DNA of 64,000 nucleotides from Lithodes maja (GCA_037953745.1 JBAKBP010012298.1:1-64000); one strand, 5' to 3'. Shown: positions 43,509 through 56,035, counted from the stretch's first letter. Translations and numbers: made by a program. The notes: generated by a model from the sequence alone, not told the origin.

Positions 43509-45113
43509 TTAAGGACACCCACATCTGTCTCATACACAGAGGGTTATTACAAACACTGGTGATATGGCAAGCCCCTAGCCACAGCCGCCGGACGACTATC
43601 ACAGAGAGAGGGCGCCCAGCTCCCCCTTTTTGCCCACCCGAGGAGGGAGACCCCCACCCCCGCGGAGGTATACCTGGCCCCTGTTTTGACTTTCGAGTCA
43701 TTGCCAGGTAGCACAGAAATTCTTCCTATCAATGAACTAACCATGCATGACTAACACCTTTACTAACCTCTATTTACTCACAATAAACCATTTACCTTTC
43801 TTGCATGCTCTGGTCACTAAATTAGCACCTCAGCTATAACATAAAATGAAGATTGCACAATCTAAGAAAGACGCTCCTATCACAGCTGTCCCCATCCTCC
43901 TCGCAAAGTAGATCCAGTCTCCCTCCCCTAAATACTTCCAGTATAGCCAAAATAGTACCTCTTACTAAGGCTCAGTTATATGAAAATATAAAGGCTTCCT
44001 ATAGCCCTGTGCCACAACAGTAAATACCATCTTACCTAGTCCCCATATCTATTGAGAGCTCAATTAAGTCCATAAGACTCGAGATCCCTACTGGCTACAG
44101 GGTCCAGAACCGAGCCTATAAATCTAACTCCCGCCCCCAGTCAAATCAGTTGAAAGCTAGACACCAACCAGGGGTCACTACCCTGCAGTTAACTTCTAGC
44201 TCTGCCTTGTGTTGTTCCGGAGTGAGATCCCAGAGCCGGCAGACTCCGTGGCAGATTTGGATAGAAGGACCTGCCCACGTATTTAAGAACTTCACACATA
44301 TGGGCCCCCTGGACGGCCGCGGAACCAGTCGTTAGCCCCCAACATCATGGACGCAAGATAACCAGGACCAGACCCATCAGATGCTACCTAAGATTCCCTT
44401 TAGCAGTACTACATATTACTGTGCTGTTTAGAGATTCACTAATTAATATTTCTACGAAGTGGCTATCTCTTTGCCCCAGTATAATTCATATAACCATTCA
44501 ATTAGGAAGTGCTAAGCGTATCAGTGTTCATTATTTAACAGGCGATACTAACTCTCGTAATCAACCATATGCCCCAGATATTATGACCTAGAAGGAAACC
44601 CTAGTAATATCTGAAGGTTCGCCTACTGATTTGCGTTCTATGTATTTCTGAGACAAGAATAGAAAACTTAGATCAGTACCCCCTGAGGTTACTAGAATTC
44701 CCGTGCTCTAAAATACGTGTGTCTAATCTAGTCTGTGAACTACTACTTGTGCACCAGAGCTACCAATAAGAAATCTAACTGTGAATATGATTCTATAAGT
44801 AACATTGATGGTCTTCGGTATATAAACCTGTTAAATCAAAGCCAGTGATCAGAAGATTAATACCTGAACGTTGGAAGTGGGAGACTAGGCTCCATCCAGA
44901 TCCACTTATGCTAGTGTTGTTCGATTCTATTATATTGTCTTACACAAGTATTCTGCAGTGGTATATCAATAAACGTGATCGTGTAACTTGCTACCTTGTG
45001 TTTCTTTGTGTTCTCTATTCCTCATATCTTGTATTGTGCATGCAGCCTTATATACCCAGTCAATTAGAACTCACATTACCCAAGTTAAACCTGTAGAAAA
45101 ACAGGGCATAACA

Positions 45114-45384
45114 ATTCCCATATTCAAAAATATGCTACAGGGGGGCAATGCCTAGTGAGTTAATTGCTCAATAGGTGGCGTTCTGAGAGTGAGGGTCCGA
45201 GCCTTGGAGATGAGACTGTGAAGCCCAGAGGCGGAGCAGCTTCAGAGATGGAATTGCTTCGAGCCGTGAGGCTTCGCAGGTCTCACTCCCTAGACTGGAG
45301 CAAGACCTCACGGGCCTCTCCGTGTTCAGCGGTAGAGTGTAAAGGCTATCAGCCTATGCCCGAGAGGGAGTAGTTGGAATATAG

Positions 45385-45415
<31 letters not shown>

Positions 45416-46378
45416 TATCCATACTCGTCATGGAGAGAGAGGTACGAGGTAGCTTTCCTGCATCTCTCCTGATAATCGTCTGCAAATTGGTCAGTGAGTA
45501 TCCGAATTAACAGGCCTAAATCAATACAATAACTGGCATAGGGTTATCGGGTGTATAGAGTCGTGGTTAAAGGTCGTTACATAACTCGTAATTAACTTAT
45601 CTAAATCAACAGGCATAAATCAATACAAGAACTGGCAAGGGACACAAATTGACAGACGAACAATGCAACGTGAGGTTATGTATAGCTAACTGCTAAAAAT
45701 GGGGGAACGAAGATAGGTGTCTTCCCTTTTTACAAGTTCCCTAAATTATGTTAACATTAGGGAGTTGGTACATTAATAAAATAGCAATGTGGATCTCAGT
45801 GAGTTATGGGGCTGTCTAGTGTAATTTCATAATTAATCTCGGAATTACTCCTAGGTATTTTGTCTAGTGAAATGGAGGTTGTATTAGGAAGGTTGGGAAT
45901 ATATATAGTTAGTGGATAAAACAACGGGAGGTTAGAGACATATAATTGCTAGAATTGGGGGGGACTATGATTGTTATATAACTAAATACAGGGCTGAAGT
46001 AATCACGATCTGATTTGGTGTGAAATGGAAGCTAAGGTGTCTTAGATCGCCTCGAACCTACACAATGAAAGTATTATAGCCTGTGTGGTGGTTACATAAT
46101 TAAATACATACTTAGGTGGTACATCAAGAATGTCAGTGAGTAAAGTATTGTGGTTTGTATATTAGAAGACTGTGATTGAGAGACGTATAATATGTGGAAT
46201 TAATTTGGAGAGAGAGGGAGACTAAATCGGGGATGGAAATGGGACCGGGGATCTCGTTGGGGGTGGGGTTTTCGCTCTCAGGATTTTCGTTCCTGTGGCT
46301 CGTTAGGGTGGGGGTTTCGCTTTCAGGATTCTCGTTCCTGTGGTATTTTAGTCTCTAATTTCCTTTCCGGCCGTTCCA
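45114..46378. other. Non-coding stretch with minor repeats
   Basis: Contains (AT)n at about 45392-45417 and a direct repeat of TTTCGCTCTCAGGATTTTCGTTCCTGTGG near 46272 and 46317 (diverged). No gene was recognised. Confidence 0.35.
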
Positions 46379-46389
46379 TAGCCGCGGTT

Positions 46390-46659
46390 GTGGACGGCCA
46401 TTGTTCACTTCCTCACCCTATAAACTCCGGTGTTCCTCAGGGCTCTGTCCTATCTCCTATTCTCTTTCTAATGTTTATAAATGATCTCCTTAACTGTACC
46501 TTAATTCCCATCCATTCATACGCAGACGACTCAACCTTACACTACTCCATTAGTTTTTCAGAATGCCCCAGCCAGCAATCCCTCAACGACAAACGTAATG
46601 AAGCCATAGAAATTGTTAGAAGTGGGAAGTGCGCTCTATCCAAACCTGCGATGCGATAA
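46390..46659 (+). pseudogene. LINE RT fragment (Jockey/CR1-like)
   Basis: The 89-codon frame contains NSGVPQGSVLSPILF and HSYADD, the RT B and C motifs. All other domains are absent. It differs from the other RTs in the window, so it marks another LINE family. Confidence 0.75.
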
Positions 46660-46699
46660 GTGCTGAAGATTATAAAAAGTCCAACAACATTGATGCCCA

Positions 46700-46902
46700 C
46701 CATTTGCCCATACTATTTAGTGTGAATTATTTTATTTCTATTCTGCATAAGTGTTAATTAAGAATAAAGCTGTATTACCAACCATCTTCCGAAATTATAT
46801 TATGTCCTCCATTGATTCCCTTTGTGTATGAAATCTACTAACCCAGTCTCGTAGAACTCACCTGTACCGATAGTTAATCCTGAACAAAATCAGGGCATAA
46901 CA
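46700..46902 (+). other. Solo LTR end related to the Gypsy copies
   Basis: The stretch ends CAGGGCATAACA, preceded by TTAATCCTG and CCCAGTC...GAACTCAC, matching the last ~60 bases of the LTRs ending at 27885 and 45113. Upstream similarity is weak. Confidence 0.5.
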
Positions 46903-47032
46903 AAGAAAATGAGAGATACAAAGAAATAAATAGATAAAGAGACCCAGGCCGCAAGACCACATACATCAGGTAGAGCAGTTTTAAAGGCAAAACTCCCGCA
47001 ACCCAACTCAACTCAACTCAACTAATCATTAT

Positions 47033-47470
47033 ATTGGTATAAATTGACATTGCTTATGCTAATAAAAATTACAAATAAAATATGTCTATAAACTCTATAT
47101 TAAAAAGAAAGGGATCGATCAGGTAAGCAAAATTCACTTTTAAAGGGCTGTGCGACTCAACCAGTGTTGCCAATTAAGCTACTTTCTCGCTAGATCTAGC
47201 GGCATTTTTACTTCGATTAAGCGACATTATTTTGCAACTAAAGACACTGATTCTAGTGGTAATCTAGATATTCAAGCCATCTGTATCGACATTCTAGAGT
47301 TTGCGCATCATTTTAGGAATGTTTTGGCTATCTAGAGACCTACTATACAAAAAATAACGCCCTTTTAGAACGGATCTAGCGCTAATTTGTCTTGAGTAAA
47401 TTTAGTTTTTTATTTTAGGAATAGTGACAAGTTGACAACAGTCACCCGTGTCTTGTCACGTTGGTCAGCT
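47033..47470 (+). repeat. Dispersed ~440-bp repeat, copy 2
   Basis: Opposite-orientation copy of 38000-38445, with the same MRLNQC open frame but a stop about 10 codons earlier. Confidence 0.75.
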
Positions 47471-47480
47471 TCCCCTTTAA

Positions 47481-47960
47481 CACCTTATTGGCGGGCTAGG
47501 CGGTCTATTTGACCGTACCGCACAGCGGGGGGGTTTTACCCTAAATAGGGTTGTTTACGTGATAATTTTCATGCCTAAATAAGACCCAGAGCGTAAAACA
47601 AGTATCTATCCCTGAAAGGGCGTAAACAGAGCTTTCCAATGACACCCGAACCATCCTTGTACGACCACTGGTTCTCTTGCAACGATCGCGCAACACGAGT
47701 GCAAAAACCCTATAATTAGGTAATTTCCGTACATAATTCCCTGTGTAGCGAGTGAGAAAGGGGAGAGAAGGGTGGGATACAGTTCAGTTGGTCCACGGTG
47801 GTCGTGGGGAGCGGTCATAAGGTTACTACGCTCGTCCCACCGCTCAGCTCTCTCTCTCAGCAACATTACGTGCTGAAAATGGCGCTCGACAGCCGTCGTG
47901 CATCGCCACTTAGTCCAAATTTATTTCACTCGACATACGTTGCGCGCCGCCAGTTAAGGG
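47481..47960 (+). mobile_element. TTAA element, 480 bp
   Basis: TTAA at 47477-47480 and 47961-47964. Ends CACCTTATTGGCGGGC and the complement of GCCGCCAGTTAAGGG are imperfect inverted repeats. Confidence 0.6.
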
Positions 47961-48034
47961 TTAATAGGTGTGTGGCGTATGTGTACGCCCGAGGACACAA
48001 ATACTGACACTTTCTGAACCCTCCAACTTATTAA

Positions 48035-48398
48035 GGGGAGGCAGACCGTTTTTCTGGACCCACTTCTCCCTAATGTTTAGCCCCACTAGTTTTGAGATTA
48101 TAAGACGTTCGGCTCATTAGTTTGGCGATTTTAACACCTTTCACCCCATTTCATTGTCAATCTTAAGACCTTTCGTGCCATTTAGGTGTCGATTATTTCC
48201 TGGCGAGCGATAGCGAGCCTGTAATTTTAGGAGGAACCGGTCTTTGGCCGGGACATTTTTCTACCGAAAAATTTACACATTTATCTTGAAGGGGGGGTCT
48301 AGGTTTTTCTTTTCTTAGCTTGATGAAAGTCTAGGGAGGAAACTAAACAAATATATGAATAAATGAATTAATAGACCAAACAAACGGCCAGTCTCCCC
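48035..48398 (+). mobile_element. TTAA element, 364 bp
   Basis: TTAA at 48031-48034 and 48399-48402. Ends GGGGAGGCAGACCG and CGGCCAGTCTCCCC are inverted repeats with 11 of 14 matches. The right TTAA is shared with the next element. Confidence 0.8.
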
Positions 48399-48402
48399 TT
48401 AA

Positions 48403-48821
48403 CACTTTGGGGATTATGAGGCGTTTTAACACTTTATTCTGGCTATTTGTAGATGATTTGATTTAGTTTAACCCTTTGAGTACCAGCGACGTGTTATTTT
48501 TATTTTAGCTATATTTAGACGATATTATGCAGCTTAGGAAGGATAATTATGTGGTAGTTAAAAGGGTTGGTTTAAATATTTTGAAGCCTTATTATTGCTA
48601 GAGGTCCTTCCTAAACAATAAAATCGTCTAACCATATCCAAAATATAATGCAAAGGATGCCACTGGTACTGAATGGGTTAAGATGAACTTGTAGGAGGTA
48701 GAGAGTTAATTGAGAGAGTTTTTACCCCTTTGATTCCAAGAGATCTTTCCAAAAACTGCATAAAATCGTATGATGGTTACCGGAATAAAGTTTAAACGTG
48801 CGCCCTTAATTACTGCAGGAG
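48403..48821 (+). mobile_element. TTAA element carrying a nested TTAA element
   Basis: TTAA at 48399-48402 and 48822-48825. Sub-terminal sequences (AACACTTTATTCTGGCTA and the complement of TACCGGAATAAAGTTTAA) are inverted repeats. A related 206-bp element is inserted at 48472-48677. Confidence 0.65.
48472..48677 (+). mobile_element. Nested TTAA MITE, 206 bp
   Basis: TTAA at 48468-48471 and 48678-48681. The ~78-base ends are inverted repeats: CCCTTTGAGTACCAG pairs with CTGGTACTGAATGGG, and both have TTAGACGAT and TTAGGAAGGA. These internal motifs are shared with the 632-bp MITE at 29062. Confidence 0.85.
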
Positions 48822-48825
48822 TTAA

Positions 48826-49689
48826 CCCTTTCAGTAGGCCTATACGAGGACTGACCACCTGTAGACCATTTTATTCAGCTTTGGAAATAATAGTGCAAGT
48901 CGGAGGCATAGCTGAGATACAGAACCTTGCACAGCTGAGGAAAATCGTATAATGTTTGCCAGAATATTTAATCAAAAGGCGTTCTGTTACTGCCGAAATA
49001 GCTTTGGAAAGATCAAGGCAGCATCGGTGTCGGAGAGTGCTCACCTAGTGAAAAAAAAAAAAAAACACACACACACGCATACTATTGTTCTCTCTTTGTT
49101 AGCCTCTATAGTCTCAGTTGTTGAAAGGTGTATCGGTATTTGATATGGCCATTTGATGTTAGCAGCACAGTACAACCATCCCTCTGTCTCCCCCATTCCA
49201 AACCTTCATATGTTCGCCTCCTCCCTTTTTCCCACTTACATGTGCTCTTTGTGAAGCTCGGCACTTGTCAAATGGCATGCTGGTGATTCGATTTCTTGCT
49301 TTAAGTTTGCTTTGGTCCTTCTCTTGTCTTTCGAAATGCCTCGCCTTTCTCTGATATCTATCAATATGTAGTTGGGTCACATGGAATCGTTGACAGTCCA
49401 AAATAACTTTCCACGTGCAATTTTTATCCTACATCAAATTTACCAATCGGAGCTGAACCATGTGATATTTTGTATTGCACTTTGAACTGGCTAACAAGCG
49501 TTTGAAACGTTTGAGTAATTATTATCTCTTTTCGTTGTTCTATGTATGGCTAGTTCCTCCTCACCCTGCCTAGGTACCTTGAGAAATGTCAGCATTCAAC
49601 AATGCATGTAACAAGTGGACCATAGCTTCTCCTCCAGCTTTCAGAAATGCCGCGGTCACATACACTATGTACAACCGTGAACAATAATA
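48826..49689. other. Non-coding stretch
   Basis: Starts with CCCTTTCAGTAGG directly after a TTAA, possibly the left end of another TTAA element whose right end was not found. A poly(A)-CA tract lies at 49053-49077. No gene was recognised. Confidence 0.3.
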
Positions 49690-49692
49690 TAT

Positions 49693-51896
49693 GTGTACCT
49701 ATTTAAATATGCAAAGGGCTCTGTCACCAGTGCCATCGGCCCACCACACCGGTTTACGATCCCCCACCGAGTACGGCAGGAGCCCCAAGCTATTCCGGTA
49801 CTAGGGGCGGATCGCAGCAGCAGTACACTTTCTAGCCGTCACAAGGAAGAAACTGGTTCCTCAGAACAATTCGAAGATTCGTTCACTGAGCCCATGGAAA
49901 CCAATGATATCCCAGATCTCTGCTTGGACGACATTGCTCAGCCTGGCGTTCCTGTCACACAGACACGAACACGTGACACTGCTGTCCGGGCTGGCGAGTC
50001 TCGGTCGGAGGCTTCACCAGCCCCCTCAGCCCGGCCACCGGGTGTCACATTGCAAAACCATGATGCAGACTACGAGGAGATCCCGTCTGGCCAACGGACA
50101 TCTTCTCGACTCTCAGGAACGCAGGGCTCAGACGTGTCTCAGCCGGCGTCCTCATCTGACCAGGAAGGCGGAGTAGTAGTGACCCACGAACAATTTCAGG
50201 AGTGGCTCCTATTTATGAAATATGTGAAGGACGAGCGACAGGTTAAGGTAGCGGCACCTGTAGCCCCAGGGGTCCGACCTCTAGGGCAAGTTCAGATTCA
50301 ACCTCAGGTTAACCCTCTCCGACATATGCCGCGATTTTGAGCCTACTAGGGATACTTTAAAGCCTTTGTTACCATCAGGGGTCTTTAGAAACCTTTAGTT
50401 TAGTTACTTTAGTCTTTGAGTTAGCTGTGGGCAGAAAACGAATTTTGGAGAGGTATTTATAAGAGTGAGAGAACTCTATTTCTTATTGCTAATCTGGCAA
50501 CCTCTGCGTCATATGAGTCTGAAGGGGTTAATGTTCAAAGTCTTCCAGTAACAGTCACTCCGGTGGTTCCCACTTCGGGTTCCTCGGCTATTTTGCCAAC
50601 TAATATTAAATTGTTCTCTGACCTAATTCCGCCTCCCCTTGATAGATAAATTCCATCTAAGAAGGACCCTATGCCCCTGTTATATGGTCCTGATACGTCT
50701 TGGTCAGTTCTTACGCCCACTCGCCCCGAGGTCGCGCAGCCGACGGTAGCAGGTGAGAGCCCGGTACCGGATCATTGGGTTGTAGAATGAGTGAAGCTAA
50801 GAAGTTACGGGCTAAGAATCAATCAGGCGATGTTTTAGATGTTATAATCAAAGCTATCCCCAGTCTTTATACTCCTGAATACTTTGTCTATGCACAGTCC
50901 CCGGCGCTACCCCTAGCTTCAACTGGAAAATTATTTTCAGATTGGAACAAGTCTGATGGATTAAATGATGTCAAAATCTTGCAAGGTATGACCCCAGAGT
51001 TAAAAACAATTTCTTTTCGAGATGATTCAGGTACGTCAGTTATCCATATTGAGGGTGGGGAGTCAGGGCCGTGGAATGCGTGGGGACAGGAAGCCCAGCT
51101 GTTTGCCAGCAACATAACAAGTAAGAGCAGTCATCAGCTCCCGCCGGAAGACAATAATTGGATTTCCATGCCCGTTGGCAAGGCGGAAGGAATACCACAA
51201 AACATTATAGACTTTTCGGGTGCTCCTAAATTATCATTATGTCAGTTAGTAGAACCATTTTGTTCCCCTACACAAGTGCAAATTGATAAAGATTTTAAAA
51301 TGCGGCAGAAAGCCTGAAGGTTGGCGTCCAAATACTTGCTCAGCCGCCAGCTTGCGGCTTCTTTAGCCAGGACGACTGAGTCGGTTACAGACACTAACAC
51401 CCATAAGGCGCTATTTCTTACTAGGCGTCTCTTGCTCCAGAATTCTATTCAGTCTCTCGGCGATATCCGCACGGCTCTCTTTGAGGCGGTGAGGGTGCGT
51501 CAAGATCTGAGGGTCTATCTGATAAAGCGACTCCCGGTGGAGATAGGTAGAAGGTTAATTTTATCTGATGTTTTCAATAAAACCCTTGCCTCCACAGATG
51601 CCTGGCGCACGGTTAATTACTTATTAGACTCTCACAATGCCACTGCTTCCAAGTCGAAGGGTGAGCCTGCATTTAAACACAAATACAGTAAGAGTTCCTT
51701 TCGTGGACAGTCCCACTCAAGTCAGTCATCAAAGACTCACAGCAGTGGCACATCGAGAGGCCGCGGTCAGTTTAGAGGTAGAGGGAGGTGGTTCAGGGGA
51801 CAGTCAAGGAGCAAACCTAGCAGCAATGATAGCAAAGCCTCTCATCCCACTAAAACTAAGTCAGAGTCACAACCCTCCCAATCATTAAAAAACTGA
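49693..51896 (+). pseudogene. DIRS Gag-like region, interrupted
   Basis: Three frames (49693-50312, 50775-51317 and 51321-51896) form a Gag-like region. The first is Ser/Thr/Gln/Pro-rich. The last has helical MASKYLLSRQLAASLA-type sequence followed by an RG-rich, nucleic-acid-binding segment (RGRGQFRGRGRWFRG). A TTAA MITE splits it at 50313, and stops near 50645 and 51316 break it further. The ORF end at 50340 is MITE sequence, not Gag. Confidence 0.65.
50313..50527 (-). mobile_element. TTAA MITE, family 1, copy C, in DIRS gag
   Basis: A 215-bp inverted copy of the elements at 3530 and 3761, flanked by TTAA at 50309-50312 and 50528-50531. Shared phrases, complemented, include GCTAATCTGGCAACCTCTGC and GCTGTGGGCAGAAAAC. 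Confidence 0.88.
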
Positions 51897-51922
51897 GACA
51901 CCACACAGCTCTCTCACTCTCA

Positions 51923-53917
51923 GTGCCACGCCAAGGCGAGTCAGATCCGAGAGTAGCTCTGCCGGACAATACCAGTCTTGTGACTGGCAGTTTCCGGGAT
52001 TGTTACCGGGCATGGCCCCGAGACACATGGGCAAGGACAGTGGTCCGGAAAGGCCTCTCATGGAGATGGTCCCGGCGACCTCGTTTACGTATCCCCACAG
52101 AATTAACTCATGTTTCTTTAGAGGTGGGATCAGTCATCAGAGAGATGGTTCTCAAACAGATCATTGTCCCCATTCCAACAAATCAGCCCGTGTTCACGTC
52201 CCGGATATTCCTGGTACCAATGAGGGACAGTGCTCAGATGAGGCCGGTCATCGACTTGTCTTATCTGAACCTCCATATTCACAATCAGTCGTTCAGGATG
52301 CTGACTGTGACTCAGATCAGGCTGACACTGCCGTCGCAAGGTTGGATGTGTTCCATAGATCCAACAGATGCCTACTGGCATGTCCCTATCAACAAACGAT
52401 TTCAAAAGTACCTAGCCTTGCGCCAAGGGGATCAAACTTTTGTTTTTCAAAGAATGCCCTTTGGTCTAAATTTAGCACCCCGCATTTTCACGAAGTTAGT
52501 CCGACAGGCTGATCAGGTACGACCAAATCTACTGCTACAAGATCTTCCATGGCCTCTCACCTATCAACCCCACCGATTTCTTCACCATGGCCCCTAGGAC
52601 TGGCACCAGAGGCCACAGATACAAAATCCAAGTACAGCACTGCTCCACAGAAGCCAGAAGATTTTTCTCCCACAGAGTCGTCAAGAGGTGGAACTCGCTT
52701 TCAGAGGACACCATTACTGCACCAAATCTCAGACTCTTCAAGCAACGCCTCCAAGCAGAAATACACGACTCCCTCCACGAATATCACTAAAAACACATAT
52801 AACACACATCTCAAACACCTAAACAAACAACTAAAACAAACAGACACAACTAAAAACCTAGTCTCCAATGAGGGCACAAAATAAACTAACTACCTCTGAC
52901 AGACTCCCGGTAACTGCTACCAATCGTACATCTAGTTAGAGTGCCCGTATTCATGTCTTGGGCCCCCCACTGCTCCGTGGACAGTGCGTGGCCCTACCTG
53001 GTAAGTCCCCATTGCTCAGATAGGGAAGCATGGTGTTATGGTATCTTGATGATTGGTTAATTGTAGCTCAGTCCAAAATAACTTGCAACATGTAAATCAA
53101 GTATTAACTCATGTCACAGCCCTAGGATTCAAGGTGAATTTGGCAAAATCCAACTTCAACCCCACGAGGGCCATCCAGTGGGTGGGCTTTGGGACACCGA
53201 GTTACTCACTCTGAGTCAGAGCGAGGGCAATCGCCAGAGATTTTGGAGGAAACTCTTTCGGTTTCTTCACGCTCTGAACACCACAAGGATAATCTGGGAG
53301 TCTCTGGTGGGTTCACTCAGCTGGATAAGGTTGACGGTTCTGTTAGGCCGTCTAAAGGTAAAATAAATTATTTTGGAGGGAAACAAGTGCTTTCTGCTGT
53401 TGCCAGCCGAAACACTATGGCGAATCCCGAAATTAATCCACGACCTGCTGGCGGCCTGGGCAAAGCCAGAAGTAATTCACTCCTCTTTAACATGGACAGC
53501 TCCTCCTCCGACGATCTGGATAGATACAGATGCGTCAGGTACCCTGGGTTGGGGGTATCAGTCGAATCTGGGCAATCAGGGTCAGGGTCTATGGTCCAGG
53601 TTCAATCATCTTCATATAAATGCCAAAGAGTTGTTAGTCCCCCTGTTTTTCTTAAAGGAGCATGGCGTATACCGGCGGGAAAGTCCTCGGCCTTCAGGAT
53701 GGACAATCTGACTGCAGTCACATGCATTCAGAAGCAAGGGTCAGTGAGATCTCGAGTGTTACAAGGGTTGTCGGAAAAGATCTTTCGTCTAGCTGCAAGG
53801 CTAGAGATTTATCTTCATGCAACATATCTGCCCGGCGTGGCCAACGTGTGGGCAGACATTCTGTCCCGGAGACAGAGCACTCTAGTAGAATGGTCTCTCA
53901 AGCAAACCGTCTTTTAA
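51923..53917 (+). pseudogene. DIRS reverse transcriptase and RNase H, interrupted
   Basis: The RT begins near 52085 and has VPMRDSAQMRPVIDLSYLN, CSIDPTDAYWHVPI and FQRMPFGLNLAPRIFTKL. A LINE fragment is inserted after 52510. The active site YLDDWLI resumes at 53042-53062. RNase H follows with WIDTDASGTLGWGYQ, INAKELL, MDNLTAV and GVANVWADILSR. The domain style (YLDDW, then DASGTLGWG) is that of the DIRS order. Frameshifts near 53190 and 53370 break the frame. Confidence 0.85.
52514..53015 (+). mobile_element. LINE 3' fragment inside the DIRS RT
   Basis: TRGHRYKIQVQHCSTEARRF and VVKRWNSLSEDTI (52600-52720) are the terminal domain of a CR1/L2-like LINE ORF, followed by a stop and ~200 bases of 3' sequence. 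DIRS RT sequence lies on both sides. The right border is approximate. Confidence 0.7.
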
Positions 53918-53929
53918 CAGATGATTGTA

Positions 53930-55118
53930 GAGCCATATCATCCACAAATGGACTAGTTCACGTCAAGAGGCAAATCACAAGTTGCCTCCGTTCCTCACAC
54001 TCCGGAGTCAAACCCCGGCGGGAGGACCAGACGCATTTCTGGTAGATTGGAACAAATGGATCTCCATTTATCTATTTCCACCTCCAGACGCATCCTTAAT
54101 GTGCAAAGTAGTTCACAAACTACGGGATTATCGGGGTATGGTCTCGATGATCGTGCCAATGTGGTCGGCCCAAGTGTGGTACAACCAATTAAAGACGTGG
54201 TGCGAGAACCCGGTGTCGCTCCCGATCTCGTATTTCCACTTAGACGCAATTGGAAACCTCAAGACCTCGCTGACTTTTGCCTTGTGGATATTCAGAAGGC
54301 CAAGTGGCTAGTTCTGTTTGGGGAAAGCGTGACTCACAAGTTGACTAATCAGTATACCTTATCAACCCAAAGACAGTACCAATCACATTGGAAAGCCTTC
54401 ACTACCTGGATCGTAGAAACTGACCAGCAACAGTCCTCAGTGGCTTTGATATTTAAATACTTAAATTATCTTTTTGATATGCGTAAATTGTCAGTTGTCA
54501 CATTAAGGAATCACCTCATGGCTATTAGGACGCCATTTTTTTATTTAACTGGCCTTTTCGTACCGGAGGCGGAGGAGAAGGGGTTCATGTGGTCTTGCTT
54601 CAGGCTTCGCCCTCCACCACGCCAACTCACACCCACCTGGTCTCTTGAAATGCTCCACTCCCGTAGGTATTGTCACAATCCTCCCTATGAGTTGAAACTA
54701 AAGAAAACTATTTTTCTTATGGCCCTGGCCACGGGTGACAGGGTGTCTGAGTTGGCGGCGATGAGTTCGGAACCCTCTTGCTTAAGGTTCTCGAGGCGTA
54801 ACATGAGGGTACATATTGCTCCTGCTCCTAATTTCATTGCAAAAACTGAGCATGCTAACCATGTATTTTCAGAATTTGAAGTTCCATCTCTTAAACAGTG
54901 CGATAAACACCAATTGCTTTGCCCCGTGAAATCGCTTATGTTATACAGGTATATGCGGGAATCTCGACCAACTCAGGCTGGGTCCCTCTGAGTCTCGCGG
55001 ACAGGTAAACGTCTCCAAAAGCGGCAGTTAGCAGCTTTGTTAGTTGAAGTTATCAGGAGAAGTAATCCGGGTGTTCTTACACGATCACACGATATAAGGA
55101 AATGGGCTGCTTCGCTCC

Positions 55119-55161
<43 letters not shown>

Positions 55162-56035
55162 ACAATGAACGGAGGAAGGAAAAACACAGATAAAACAAAA
55201 AGGTCCATGTGCCTAAAGGCATCCTCCATTCATAAAATGTTTGTAACAACTGGATTTAAATTTTTGTAGATTGTAAGTTTGTGGAAAGCAACTCGAGGGA
55301 AGTGAATTCCAAAGAGTAGTAGTTCTAGGGATAAATGAATTTTGATAAGCAGATGTTCTGCATTGTGGAGGAGAAAGTGTAAATTCATGGGCGCTCTCAT
55401 CTGCCCTAGTTCTACGGGGAAAGATGTGGAGAGGCGGCACAATTGAAGCTAGTTCCTCGGAACAATTGCTGTGAAAATATCTGTAGAATAATGCAAGGGA
55501 TGCAACGTTTCTTCGTATGGATAATGTAGGAAGGTCCTGTGTGATTACAGGGTTATTGATTAATCTAATAGCTTTATTTTGAATTTTGTCCAACTGCCTC
55601 AATGCAACCACTCCACTTCCACTCCACAGAGGTGAACAGTAATCCATCTGAGAACGCACATGACTTTTATATATTACGGTCAGTGAAGAATTCTCGAACT
55701 CTGTACAGGAGTCCCAGTTTTTTAGAGGCATTCTTAGCAATGCTTCTAACATAATGTGTCCAGCTCAAGTTAGTAGTTAATGTTACACCGAGAATGTCAA
55801 TACTAGGGGAAGTGGGAATATTTACATCATTAAAAAATATATGGGAGTCGGTGAGATTCTGTCGGTTAGAAAATTGAATGTACTTGGTTTTCTGTGCATT
55901 AAAGGAAACTAGATTATTTTACATAATTATTCCCTTGATGACATGCAAAAGACCAACTTATGGTCTTCTACTCATACATTCCTCACACGTTACCTGTCCG
56001 TGAAGCTCATGAAACCTTCTCGACGATGTGTAGCT
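53930..56035 (+). pseudogene. DIRS tyrosine recombinase, split by a LINE
   Basis: The core-binding part has QRQYQSHWKAFTTWI; the catalytic Arg is in ATGDRVSEL (54740-54742); the H-x2-R motif is HDIR (55088-55099); and the catalytic Tyr is in FLTRYL (55991-55993). A stop/frameshift occurs at about 54990, and a minus-strand LINE (55121-55912) separates HxxR from Tyr. DIRS elements use this enzyme instead of an integrase. Confidence 0.8.
55121..55912 (-). mobile_element. 5'-truncated LINE in the recombinase gene
   Basis: Its poly(A) tail appears as about 35 T at 55122-55156. The minus-strand ORF from 55752 gives RSQMDYCSPLWSG, LDKIQNKAIRLI and TTLWNSLPSSCF, the end of a Jockey/CR1-like RT ORF. 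Upstream on the minus strand FNAQKTKYIQFS and ILGVTL continue to about 55910. Confidence 0.85.

Larger units (their letters stand above)
41346..45113 (+). mobile_element. Second copy of the Gypsy 3' region/LTR
   Basis: It begins within the last codons of the 3' ORF (KMPQ...EKPTTEA) and ends in GGGCATAACA at 45113, like the first copy. It lacks the 100-bp tandem array, has the inverted-repeat arm around 41803-41965, and carries a 643-bp MITE. It retains TTTAATAAACGTGATCG-like U5 sequence. Confidence 0.8.

Noticed and set aside
46390..46902. A complete LTR or LINE element here
   Set aside because: Only an RT fragment and an LTR-like end are visible; they belong to different element types.
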